DNA of 64,000 nt from Paenibacillus_Z sp042653205. Its GTDB lineage: Bacteria > Bacillota > Bacilli > Paenibacillales > Paenibacillaceae. Positions 18,846 to 26,721 of this stretch are shown one piece after another. Made by a program: the position numbers and the translations under genes. Every line of letters begins with the position of its first letter. The first letter of the stretch is position 1. Under the pieces are notes generated by a model. That model was not told the origin of the DNA. It was given only the letters and a program-made list of their open reading frames with translations, and did not search any database. Location of the stretch: NCBI RefSeq assembly GCF_042653205.1, contig NZ_JBHSHY010000003.1, forward strand, positions 1-64,000, given 5' to 3'.

Positions 18846-19757
18846 TCAGCCCTTCACCGAGCCGATCATGACGCCCTGCACGAAGTAGCGCTGCAGGAAC
18901 GGATAGACGGCGATGATCGGCAGCGTGGAGACGATGATCACGGCGTACTTCACCATGGAGGCGATCTCCGCCTTGGACGCGGCCAGGCTGGCCGCCTCGC
19001 CGCTCAGCACCGCTCCGGTCGTCTCGGCGCCCATCTGCTGCAGCACGAGAATCTGCCGAAGCACCATCTGCAGCGGAAACTTGGTATTGTCCTGGAGATA
19101 GATCAGCGCGGAGAAATAGCTGTTCCAATGCCCTACGCCGTAAAACAGCGCCATGACCGCGATAATCGGCGCCGACAGCGGCAGCACGATGCGGGCGAAC
19201 AGCCGCAAATTCGTACAGCCGTCGATATGCGCCGCCTCCTGCAGCTCCTTCGGAATCGTCGACTGAAAGAACGTCCGCGCCACGATGATGTTCCACACGG
19301 ATGCCGAGACCGGCAGGATGAGCGCCCACATCGAATCGATCAAGCCCAAATTCTTGACGACCAGATACGTCGGCACCAGGCCGCCGCCGAAGAACATCGT
19401 GATCAAGAGCAGGATCATGAAGAACTGCCGGCCGACGAAATCGCCGCGGCTGAGCGCGTACGCAGCGGGCAGGGTCACCGCCAAATTGAGCAGCGTGCCG
19501 ATGAAGGTGTACAGAATCGTGTTGCGGTACCCGAGCCAGATCTTGGCGTTATCGAACACGAGCTTGTAGCCCTCGAGCGTGAGCCCCTTCGGCAGCAGCC
19601 ACATCTCCCCGGAATTCACGTACTTCGGCGTGCTGATCGACGCGCTGACCATGTAGATCAGCGGATAGAGCACGATGACGAGCGCCGCCGCCAAGAAGAG
19701 ATAGATCAGGACGAGAAAGAGCTTGTCTCCTTTGGATTCTTTGATTGCCGATACCAT
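18846..19757 (-). CDS. carbohydrate ABC transporter permease (LplC/YtcP-like)
   Basis: 303 aa. ATG 19757 chosen because GAGGAGG lies 8-9 nt upstream; an in-frame ATG 24 nt earlier lacks an SD. Six TM helices and the cytoplasmic EAA loop (ELQEAAHIDGCTNLRLFARI) that contacts the shared ATPase. The C-terminus FVQGVMIGSVKG is typical of LplC/YtcP. No ATPase gene is nearby, as usual for these importers, which use an MsmK-type ATPase encoded elsewhere. 17 nt after the partner permease. Confidence 0.92.
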   Translation of the reverse strand: MVSAIKESKGDKLFLVLIYLFLAAALVIVLYPLIYMVSASISTPKYVNSGEMWLLPKGLTLEGYKLVFDNAKIWLGYRNTILYTFIGTLLNLAVTLPAAYALSRGDFVGRQFFMILLLITMFFGGGLVPTYLVVKNLGLIDSMWALILPVSASVWNIIVARTFFQSTIPKELQEAAHIDGCTNLRLFARIVLPLSAPIIAVMALFYGVGHWNSYFSALIYLQDNTKFPLQMVLRQILVLQQMGAETTGAVLSGEAASLAASKAEIASMVKYAVIIVSTLPIIAVYPFLQRYFVQGVMIGSVKG

Positions 19758-19774
19758 CGCGGTGGCCTCCTCGT

Positions 19775-20740
19775 TTACCACAGACTGTTGTCGCTGGTTT
19801 TTTTGGCGATGCGGTTGACCGTCAGGAGCAGGATCGCGTTGATCGCGGAGTTGAACAACCCGACGGCCGTCGAGAAGCTGAGCTGGTTGTTCAGCAAGCC
19901 CGATTTGTAGACAAAGGTCGAGATGACATCGGAGGATTCGATGTTCAGCGAGTTTTGCAGCAGCAGGATCTTCTCGTACCCGACGCCGAGGATGTTGCCG
20001 ACGTTCAAGATCAAGAGGATGGCGATCGTCGGGACGATCGTCGGGATATTAATATGGAGCACGCGCTTCAGGCGGCTGGCGCCGTCGACGATCGCCGCTT
20101 CGTGCAGCTGCGGGTCAACGCCCGACAACGCGGCGAGGTAGATGATCGTCCCCCAGCCGGCGCTCTGCCACACGCCCGAGAGCACGTAGACCGTCTTGAA
20201 CCAGCGCGGATCCTCCAGGAACGACGCCGGCTGCAGGCCGACCCATTCGATCATCCGAATCAGAATCCCCGAGGACGGGCTGAGGAACGTGATGATCATG
20301 CCCGCCATGACGACGATGGAGATAAAGTGGGGCGCGTAGGTAACGGTCTGCACGCTGCGCTTGAAGAACCCGTTCTTGATCTCGTTGAAGGCCAGCGCGA
20401 GCAGGATCGGCAGCGGAAATCCGACCGCCAGTTCGTACAGGCTGATGCTGAACGTGTTCCACAAGAGGTCCCAGAAGTAGTAGGAATTGAAGAACCGTTC
20501 GAAGTTGTCGAAGCCGACCCAGCTGCTGCCGAGGATGCCTTTGGAAGGCAGGAAGTTTTTGAACGCGATCTGCACCCCGTACATGGGCACGTAATGAAAG
20601 ACGAGGAAATACAGCAGGCACGGCGCCATAAACAGGTACAGCTCCCAGTTGTGCAGAATTCGTTTTCGCAGGGAGCCCTTCTTGACTTCCTTGAGGCCGG
20701 CCGTCCGCGTCCGGGACGTCAGCGCTTGACTTGCTTTCAC
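19775..20740 (-). CDS. sugar ABC transporter permease (LplB-like)
   Basis: 321 aa. GTG at 20740 is taken as start because AAAGGAG lies about 9 nt upstream; an upstream in-frame ATG (20782) has no SD. Six TM segments (first: LYLFMAPCLLYFLVFHYVPM), the LplB-type FKNFLPSKGILGSSWVG segment, EAA loop HEAAIVDGASRLKRVLHINI, and a C-terminus ending KKTSDNSLW as in LplB/YteP. First gene of the importer/GH130 operon. Confidence 0.92.
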   Translation of the reverse strand: MKASQALTSRTRTAGLKEVKKGSLRKRILHNWELYLFMAPCLLYFLVFHYVPMYGVQIAFKNFLPSKGILGSSWVGFDNFERFFNSYYFWDLLWNTFSISLYELAVGFPLPILLALAFNEIKNGFFKRSVQTVTYAPHFISIVVMAGMIITFLSPSSGILIRMIEWVGLQPASFLEDPRWFKTVYVLSGVWQSAGWGTIIYLAALSGVDPQLHEAAIVDGASRLKRVLHINIPTIVPTIAILLILNVGNILGVGYEKILLLQNSLNIESSDVISTFVYKSGLLNNQLSFSTAVGLFNSAINAILLLTVNRIAKKTSDNSLW

Positions 20741-20845
20741 ATGCACCGTCTCCTTTCCATGGCTCTTCCGCCGTATCCGCATGAAGGCCGTTCGATTCCG
20801 TTAAGCAAGCGTATTCATTTCCGTCTTGCCCGCTTCTTACGACAC

Positions 20846-20875
20846 ATTCTAGGAAATCGGCGGCCGAACCGTAAA
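20846..20875 (-). promoter_or_regulatory. candidate sigma-A promoter of the importer/GH130 operon
   Basis: Minus strand TTTACG (20875-20870), 18 bp spacer, TAGAAT (20851-20846). It lies about 105 bp upstream of the GTG start and is only a moderate match. Confidence 0.4.
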
Positions 20876-20897
20876 TATGTCGAATCTGAATTGTCAT

Positions 20898-20940
20898 GCT
20901 GAAAACCCCCGCCATGCCAGGCATGACGGGGGTTTTCAGC
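20898..20940. terminator. palindromic hairpin, probable terminator
   Basis: Perfect 14 bp arms (GCTGAAAACCCCCG with CGGGGGTTTTCAGC) continuing inward as CATGCC/GGCATG after one mismatch. The arms contain their own T4 run, so it could terminate in either direction. It sits between the importer promoter region and the kinase-like gene. The remainder of 20741-21170 holds nothing else supportable beyond a promoter candidate and a second terminator. Confidence 0.55.
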
Positions 20941-21067
20941 GTAAGGACGGCCGCGCTCGGCGCATCGTCCGGCGTGGCGGATATGTTGGATTTGACTGAA
21001 CGATCGCGTGCAAAGGATACATATTGCGCCCAATGGCGTAACCGGCGCATCGCGCGTCCGGACACGG

Positions 21068-21106
21068 CAAAAAGGCAGCCGGCCGCTTAGTAGCGACGAC
21101 TGCCTT
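21068..21106 (-). terminator. terminator of the P-loop kinase-like gene
   Basis: Stem AAGGCAG/CTGCCTT (21072-21078, 21100-21106) with an inner CGCT/AGCG stem and, read on the minus strand, a following T5 run. Downstream of the stop at 21171. Confidence 0.6.
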
Positions 21107-21170
21107 GGCGCTGCAGTGCACGATGGCGTCCTCACCGCGTGACGAGGCCGCCTAGATTAATACAACTCGC

Positions 21171-21767
21171 TTACGGCGATGAGGAGCCATCGACCGTCGA
21201 TCCATGCCATTCCACGATACCCCAAAGGCGGATTATTTCCCGGGCGATATCGGACGGCGTCTTGTTCTCCGTGTCGATGACGGCATCCTCCAGCTGCTTC
21301 GCGGCGAGCTCCTCGGCGAGCTGGGCCGAACGATTTAGATGCCAATTCAGTGATTCGACGGTCTTCTCCCTGCCGCGAATCCGGGCATGGTTGACGTCAA
21401 GCGATGCCGTCAGCCGAACCAGGAAGAGATCGGCACCGGGCACCGATTGCCGCACCCGGTCCAGGTCGTCACGGCTCTCCATGACGCTCGGAATAATCAG
21501 GCACGCGGCTCCCGCCCGGCGATAGTTGGGCCAGATGGCAGCCAGATTGCTGAAGCCAAGCGCCATGTTGAACGGATCCTCCTCGGGCGGAGGATACCCG
21601 CGCCTGACATGATCGAGGTCGACCACCGCATGCGGAACGGCATGGTCGTATTCCAGTATTTCCGATACGGCGTCTGCCGCGCTCGACTTGCCGATGCCGA
21701 CAGGTCCGATGATGATCAGCACGGGAACTCGCGCGTTCATCGCGTTCATCGCGTTCATCGCGTTCAT
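21171..21767 (-). CDS. P-loop NTPase, shikimate/nucleotide kinase-like
   Basis: 198 aa counted from ATG 21767, which follows GGAGGTG at 6 nt. Walker A GPVGIGKSS near residue 18-26, then VVDLDHVRRGYP, a Walker-B-like hydrophobic stretch ACLIIPSVMES, and LVRLTASLDVNHARIRGRE, a lid-like segment. Resembles the small AAA_33/kinase-like ATPases often annotated as nucleotide kinases; the substrate is unknown. The first four codon triplets are a perfect tandem repeat of ATGAACGCG, so four in-frame ATG codons (21767, 21758, 21749, 21740) lie 9 bp apart. Gap of 45 bp to the GH5 gene upstream. Confidence 0.8.
   Translation of the reverse strand: MNAMNAMNAMNARVPVLIIIGPVGIGKSSAADAVSEILEYDHAVPHAVVDLDHVRRGYPPPEEDPFNMALGFSNLAAIWPNYRRAGAACLIIPSVMESRDDLDRVRQSVPGADLFLVRLTASLDVNHARIRGREKTVESLNWHLNRSAQLAEELAAKQLEDAVIDTENKTPSDIAREIIRLWGIVEWHGSTVDGSSSP
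21738..21767 (-). repeat. 9 bp tandem repeat across the start codon (4 copies)
   Basis: Minus strand ATGAACGCG is repeated at 21767, 21758, 21749 and 21740 (the fourth copy followed by CGAGTT). Each unit supplies an in-frame ATG, so gain or loss of units would change the N-terminus and the SD spacing of the remaining starts without changing frame. Confidence 0.85.
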
Positions 21768-21812
21768 CGTATTCACCTCCGAATGAAGCATTGCGTTATC
21801 CCATTGTCCCTC

Positions 21813-23165
21813 TCACCGTGCCTTGGCGGGCGGAATAAGCGCATCCAGCAATTCCTGCCGATACTGATTAACTGCGGGGTCATAGACGCCGAAGCCCGCG
21901 CTGAATTCCCAATACGCCCAGCCGAAGCCGCGCTTCTCCGCTTCCCCGCGTACGAAGGCCGTCCACCGCGCGCGCGAAGGCATGTCGGCTTTGCTGTACG
22001 CGCCGAATTCGCCAAGCCAGACGGGACGGCGATGCTCCTTGGCCCACGCGTCTACCTTGTCGAAGGCGCTCACGATCGCATTCGGGCCGGCCGGATTCGT
22101 TTCCGCCGGATTCGCATTATAATCGCGGAACCATTCGTCCACCCACTTCACCTGCTTGGCCTCGGGCACCGGATCCGTCTGCCGCGCCGGGGGACCCGGC
22201 CACTCGACGCCGACGGTTCCGATCTCCGGACCCGACCATTCCGCCCCCTGGTGGGTGAAGGGGAACGGATCGTAATAATGGAACGTCGCGATGGCGTTGC
22301 GTTCGTCATCCGGAATGTCGAGCGACGGGAGATCCGCGTAATTGCTATAGTTGACGGAGCCGACGATAACCGTATGCCACGGATCCTCGCTCCGAATCGC
22401 ATCCAGCGTTTTTTTCAGCAGCCGGTTCCATTTGGACCAAGTCAGCGACCCATGCGGTTCATTGAGCAGTTCGAGATACACCTTGCCGGGCAGCTCCTTG
22501 TACCGCGCCGAGATTTGCTTCCATATCGCCAGGAAACGAGCCTCCTGCTCCGCCGGATCCACGTAGAGCTCGTCGTAATGGTGCACGTTGAGCACGACGT
22601 TGAGCTCCTGCTCCAGCGCCTGGCCGACGACCCAGTCGATGCGCGCGGCGAACGCGGCGTCAATGGCGTAAGGCGCCTTCGCGTCCGCATGCGCCGACCA
22701 TTTGATCGGCACGCGGACCGTTTCGAAGCCCGCTTCCCGGATCGTCTTAAAGTAACTCTCCTGTAACGTGACGCCCCATGCCCCTTCTACCGGCGCCTCG
22801 AGCGCGTTGCCGAGATTGACGCCTCTCCCGAGCCGCTTCGCCTGCTCGAAGGCGTCCAGCGGCGCCGCCCCCGGGTCGCGCTTCGGCAGCTTCGGGTCCG
22901 GCGCGGCCGAGGGCAGCGCGGATGGCGCCGGGTCGGGAGCCGCCGGGACCGGGTTCTTCTCCGCGTTCTTCGCCGCATCCTTCGCTGCATTCTTCGCCGT
23001 ATCGCCCGCCGTATCCGCACTATCGCCCGCCGCCGGCGCGGCACTCTCTGCCTGGCGGTCGGATGGCGCATGTCCCGAACCTTGCGGATCGTCCTTGCAT
23101 CCCGCCGCCAAACCGAACGCGAACGCAAGCATGGAGACAACGAGCGCGGCACGCCATCTTTTCAC
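21813..23165 (-). CDS. GH5-family cellulase-like lipoprotein
   Basis: 450 aa. Signal peptide with lipobox LAAGC, then a low-complexity linker (about 25-100) rich in Ala/Asp/Lys (DTAKNAAKDAAKNAEK) and Pro, then a GH5 TIM barrel from about 110. Visible GH5 marks: RGVNLGNALEAP, VRVPIKWS, VLNVHHYDELY, the acid/base in LLNEPHG (about Glu236) and the nucleophile in WLGEFGAY (about Glu386). Endo-beta-glycanase acting outside the membrane; beta-glucan or mannan are possible substrates. Start is GTG with a close SD (GGGAG), so N-terminal limits are moderately certain. Ends 28 bp after the GNAT gene. Confidence 0.88.
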   Translation of the reverse strand: MKRWRAALVVSMLAFAFGLAAGCKDDPQGSGHAPSDRQAESAAPAAGDSADTAGDTAKNAAKDAAKNAEKNPVPAAPDPAPSALPSAAPDPKLPKRDPGAAPLDAFEQAKRLGRGVNLGNALEAPVEGAWGVTLQESYFKTIREAGFETVRVPIKWSAHADAKAPYAIDAAFAARIDWVVGQALEQELNVVLNVHHYDELYVDPAEQEARFLAIWKQISARYKELPGKVYLELLNEPHGSLTWSKWNRLLKKTLDAIRSEDPWHTVIVGSVNYSNYADLPSLDIPDDERNAIATFHYYDPFPFTHQGAEWSGPEIGTVGVEWPGPPARQTDPVPEAKQVKWVDEWFRDYNANPAETNPAGPNAIVSAFDKVDAWAKEHRRPVWLGEFGAYSKADMPSRARWTAFVRGEAEKRGFGWAYWEFSAGFGVYDPAVNQYRQELLDALIPPAKAR

Positions 23166-23192
23166 GATCTCCCAGCCCCCTCGAAGCCAAGC

Positions 23193-23729
23193 TCATTCTA
23201 CGTTTTTTTCGAAAATGAAGATCACTTCTCTAGGGTTGAATTTACGCCGCAGTTCTTCCCTTCGCAGCAGCCCGCTTGCATAGTCGTCTTCGCGGACTCG
23301 CTCCAGCTGCTCCATGTTCGGGCCGAAGGCTACCAATTCGATGGGCGCAAAGCCGTTCTTCAAATAAAACGCTTCGACCTTGGGATCGTCCGCCGAACCG
23401 ACACCGATTGTCCGATAGCCCTTCCGCTTCACGGCATTCTCGAATACGCGCAGCATGCTCGTGCCCAGCCCGGCTCTGGCGTAATGCTTCGTCGAATCCA
23501 GATTGACCGCGATCCCGTTCAAATTGACGGCTGCCGGATGCTTCTTGGACGGACTGCCATAGCACACCCCGACCACTTCGCGGCCGTCGACCGTTACGAA
23601 GTACAAGCCGGGATCGCTCCGGGCCCGCCGCACGAATTCCTCGAAGCTCTCTCTGTCCAAATACTCGCATTGAAAGGCATGCGCCTGTTCATAATCCGTT
23701 TCCGCCAGCAGCCGAATCTCCTTCCCCAT
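23193..23729 (-). CDS. GNAT-family N-acetyltransferase
   Basis: 178 aa. ATG 23729 follows GGAGGTGTGCCTG. GNAT fold: RLLAETDYEQAHAF at the N-terminus, VTVDGREVVGVCYGS (beta strands), acetyl-CoA loop ARAGLGTSMLRVFENA and IGVGSADDPKVEAFYLKNGF. Acceptor unknown. It lies between the PhyH-type gene (91 bp upstream) and the GH5 gene; nothing ties it to either function. Confidence 0.87.
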   Translation of the reverse strand: MGKEIRLLAETDYEQAHAFQCEYLDRESFEEFVRRARSDPGLYFVTVDGREVVGVCYGSPSKKHPAAVNLNGIAVNLDSTKHYARAGLGTSMLRVFENAVKRKGYRTIGVGSADDPKVEAFYLKNGFAPIELVAFGPNMEQLERVREDDYASGLLRREELRRKFNPREVIFIFEKNVE

Positions 23730-23819
23730 CAGGCACACCTCCGAAAGGATAACTAGGCCTCGGACACGCGATGCGTCCACGGCCGGAACCCGGGCCATCG
23801 CCCCGAGCAAGGAGCTCGT

Positions 23820-24734
23820 CTAGGTATAGACGGCCGCCCGGATGCTTCGCTCGAGCGGCGAGCAGCCGTCCGCTCCTTCCCGCTGCAGCGACAGTCTCTC
23901 CTTGAGCGGCGACGTCCGGTTGCACATGAATCGGACCTTCCCGCTGTGATTCGGCGACGCGGCGTGCACGAGGAACGGATGGCACAGAATGACGTCTCCG
24001 GCTTCTCCCGTCGTCTCCACGACCTGCAGCCGCGCGCCGTCCTCGTCGACGTGGGCCTGATCCATGAAATAAGCGTTCCGCTCCTCCACGCTCAGCCGCC
24101 CGCCGTCCCGTCCCGTCAGCTTGGCGAAATACGGGTGCTCATCGTGCAGCGCGTGAATGCCTTCCCCCAGCTCGACGCCGTCCGGAAACTGGGTCAGGAG
24201 GCGCGCGACTGCCTTATGCGAGCCCTCGACGACCAGTGTGCCGCCTCCGCGCGGCGCGATATCGGAGAAGAGGCATAGGCAGAGCAGCCCTTGCTCCGGC
24301 GAATCGACGTAGTGCCGGAAATGAATGCCGTCCCAATGCCAGCCGTTCGTCGGCACGGCCCAAGGCTCGCCCTTGCCGACGAAAAAATTGACCGGCCACC
24401 AGCCCCAGCCCGGGAGCTTGTCGTCCGCCGTCTCGCCGGCGACGAAGCGCTGCCGCGTCCGGCCCGCGCCCGTCAAATCCTCGACGGCGTCGGCGAACAG
24501 CGCCGTATTGCAGACGTCGAAAGCGGCGTTGCGGTAATTCTCGCGGATGTTGACCATCGGCTCCCGCCACGTCGAGGGATCCTCGCGTACGACGCCAGCC
24601 TTCTCCTTCAGCTGGCCCCATAGGAACGACTGCGCCTCTTGCGCCGCTTCCCGCGGGAAGGCGCCTTTAATCTGCACATAGCCTCTGTCGATGAACTGTT
24701 CGATTTGTTCTTCCGTCAGCACCCGCAAACTCAT
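23820..24734 (-). CDS. phytanoyl-CoA dioxygenase (PhyH)-family protein
   Basis: 304 aa, Fe(II)/2-oxoglutarate-dependent oxygenase fold. Metal triad visible as HxD in NGWHWDGIHF and the distal His in CHPFLVHAASPNHSG, with the co-substrate Arg shortly after (KVRFMCNRTSP). GGGTLVVEGSHKAV is typical of the family. The substrate is unknown. ATG follows AGGAG at about 12 nt. It lies 61 nt after the last permease gene of the large DUF5696 operon and may be its final gene. Confidence 0.87.
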   Translation of the reverse strand: MSLRVLTEEQIEQFIDRGYVQIKGAFPREAAQEAQSFLWGQLKEKAGVVREDPSTWREPMVNIRENYRNAAFDVCNTALFADAVEDLTGAGRTRQRFVAGETADDKLPGWGWWPVNFFVGKGEPWAVPTNGWHWDGIHFRHYVDSPEQGLLCLCLFSDIAPRGGGTLVVEGSHKAVARLLTQFPDGVELGEGIHALHDEHPYFAKLTGRDGGRLSVEERNAYFMDQAHVDEDGARLQVVETTGEAGDVILCHPFLVHAASPNHSGKVRFMCNRTSPLKERLSLQREGADGCSPLERSIRAAVYT

Positions 24735-24795
24735 GCTTCCATCAGCTCCTAAGCTAAAATTGGAATCTTCCGGCCACCCGCGGTTACGCTTACCG

Positions 24796-25794
24796 TTAGC
24801 CGACGACGCCCGAACGCTCGACGCTCTCGACGAAGAAGCGCTGCACGAAGAGGTACATCGCGATGAGCGGGGATATCGCGAGCAGGATTCCCGTGTCGAC
24901 GATCAGGGACACTTGGTTCGGATCCACCTTGACGTTCGTTCCGCTACCGATGCCCATGATGCCCGGCAAGTACTGGTTCACGTCGGCAGGCAGCGAGGAT
25001 ACCTTGATCGACATCAGATCGCTCGCGCTGTTGAACAGCGAGGCGTAGAAGATGTCGTTGTACTGCCAGACGAACGCGAACAGAACGACGGTCGTAAGCG
25101 GCGGAATCGCGTTCGGCAGCATGATCGTGAAGAAGGTGCGGATGCCGCCGGCGCCGTCAATGAGCGCCGCCTCTTCGATTTCGCCCGGCATGCCGCGGAA
25201 GAACTGCCGGAAAATATAGATGAATAAGCCGGACTTCAAGCCGTTGGCGAAGGCGGCCGTTATCAGCGACGGGCCGTATGTGTTGAGCATGTTGATGCCC
25301 TCTTTGCCGGTGATCAGCTGGATGACGCCGAACAGGTCGAACGAGCGGAAATGAATGTACATCGGGACCATCAGCGTGCTGGACGGAATGAGGATGGTCA
25401 GCACGACCAGCGTGAAGAGGATGTTTTTCCCCGGGAAGTTGAACCGGGCGAAACCGTAGCCCGCGAGCGAGCACGAAGCCGCCTGGAGGAGCGTCGTCGA
25501 GGCCGCGAAGATGAGCGTGTTCTTCAGCAGCGGCCAGTAATCCAGCACGGCCATCGCATACCGCACGTTCTCCATCGTGAAATGCACCGGAATCATGTAG
25601 ATCGTCGGATTGTAAATATCCGCCTTATCCTTGAAGGCGACCGACAGCTGCTGCAGGATCGGATAGAGAATGATGAACGATATCCCGATGATCAGCACGT
25701 AACGGAACATGAGCCACAGCAGCGCCGCCGTCTTGCTGCGCGCCTTCTGCATTTGTATGACGACGGCTTCGTTTTGCAAATCGGGCAGTTTCAA
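24796..25794 (-). CDS. carbohydrate ABC transporter permease (pair 2, MalG-like)
   Basis: 332 aa. TTG start at 25794 after AGGAGGGCGAAGGTA. N-terminal TM RYVLIIGISFIILYP, FTMENVRYAM segment, and the EAA loop IEEAALIDGAGGIRTFFTIM followed by LPNAIPPLTTV. C-terminus VQRFFVESVERSGVVG is typical of the YesQ/MalG side. It carries a longer periplasmic segment between TM helices (DLFGVIQLITGKEG) than the other permeases in the window. Second permease pair of the operon, with the gene 21 nt upstream. Confidence 0.9.
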   Translation of the reverse strand: MKLPDLQNEAVVIQMQKARSKTAALLWLMFRYVLIIGISFIILYPILQQLSVAFKDKADIYNPTIYMIPVHFTMENVRYAMAVLDYWPLLKNTLIFAASTTLLQAASCSLAGYGFARFNFPGKNILFTLVVLTILIPSSTLMVPMYIHFRSFDLFGVIQLITGKEGINMLNTYGPSLITAAFANGLKSGLFIYIFRQFFRGMPGEIEEAALIDGAGGIRTFFTIMLPNAIPPLTTVVLFAFVWQYNDIFYASLFNSASDLMSIKVSSLPADVNQYLPGIMGIGSGTNVKVDPNQVSLIVDTGILLAISPLIAMYLFVQRFFVESVERSGVVG

Positions 25795-25815
25795 TACCTT
25801 CGCCCTCCTATCCGC

Positions 25816-26721
25816 TTAATTGTAGTAGAACACTTTCCTGGACACGAGAATGCCGACGATGATGAGGATGACGCTGATCACCGCGGTATAGATCCAGGAC
25901 ATCGCGGCGCTGAGCCCGAAGTTTTGCGACTGGAACGCCGTGTTGTAGATCGTCGTCGTCACTTGGCTGTTCGTGAACGAGTCGATGATCGTATAAATGA
26001 TGTTCGTCAGGATTAACGGGCTGACCATCGGGAACGTGATCTTCCAGAACGTCTCGTACGCCGTCGCGCCCTCCATCTTGGCGACCTCGTACATGGACGC
26101 GGGGACCGATTGGAGCGCGGCCAGGAAGATCAGGATCTGCACGCCGGAGCTCTTGATTATCTCGTAGATCCGCTGCACGGCGCTGATGATATAGTCGATG
26201 AACCACAGCGGGAGGCCCGCGTCGGACAACGTGAAGGCGAGCGACAGCGGGTCGAAGCCGTTCTGCTGCTGTCCGAGCTCCTTCGCCATCTCCGAGCTGC
26301 CGGTCAATTGAATGAGGCCGGACGTCTGAGCCGCGGCAATGGCGCCGGAGGCCAGAATGACCGGCAGGAAGAAGATCGCGCGCGCGAACGGCCGCCCGAC
26401 GAACCTGGTGTTCAGCAGCGTCGCCGTAAAGAGGCTGAAGAACAGGATCATCGGCACGTTCCAGGCCATCTCGCTCAGCGACTGCGTGAGAATGCGGTTG
26501 AAATTCGGATCGATCGACAGCGCGTTCTTGAAATTGCCCCATCCGATGAAGTCGAGCGAATACCCGCCTCCCGGGGAGATCTTCATGTTGCTGAAGCTGA
26601 AGCGGAGCGATTGGAACAGCGGCGTCACGAACAAGAACACGAAGCCAAGCAGCCATGGCATGATGAACAGGATCCCGAGCAGCGCGCGTTTCTGCGTCAA
26701 CGTCAATCGTTTGAGGTTCAC
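25816..26721 (-). CDS. sugar ABC transporter permease (pair 2, MalF-like)
   Basis: 301 aa. Six TM helices, starting with ALLGILFIMPWLLGFVFLF. The region before the EAA loop is long, and the loop reads ASMYEVAKMEGATAYETFWK, i.e. the usual EAA..DGA is degenerate (Glu-Val-Ala, Glu-Gly-Ala), as in YesP-type proteins. Start overlaps the stop of the DUF5696 gene by 4 bp, showing translational coupling between permease and DUF5696 protein. Confidence 0.9.
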   Translation of the reverse strand: MNLKRLTLTQKRALLGILFIMPWLLGFVFLFVTPLFQSLRFSFSNMKISPGGGYSLDFIGWGNFKNALSIDPNFNRILTQSLSEMAWNVPMILFFSLFTATLLNTRFVGRPFARAIFFLPVILASGAIAAAQTSGLIQLTGSSEMAKELGQQQNGFDPLSLAFTLSDAGLPLWFIDYIISAVQRIYEIIKSSGVQILIFLAALQSVPASMYEVAKMEGATAYETFWKITFPMVSPLILTNIIYTIIDSFTNSQVTTTIYNTAFQSQNFGLSAAMSWIYTAVISVILIIVGILVSRKVFYYN

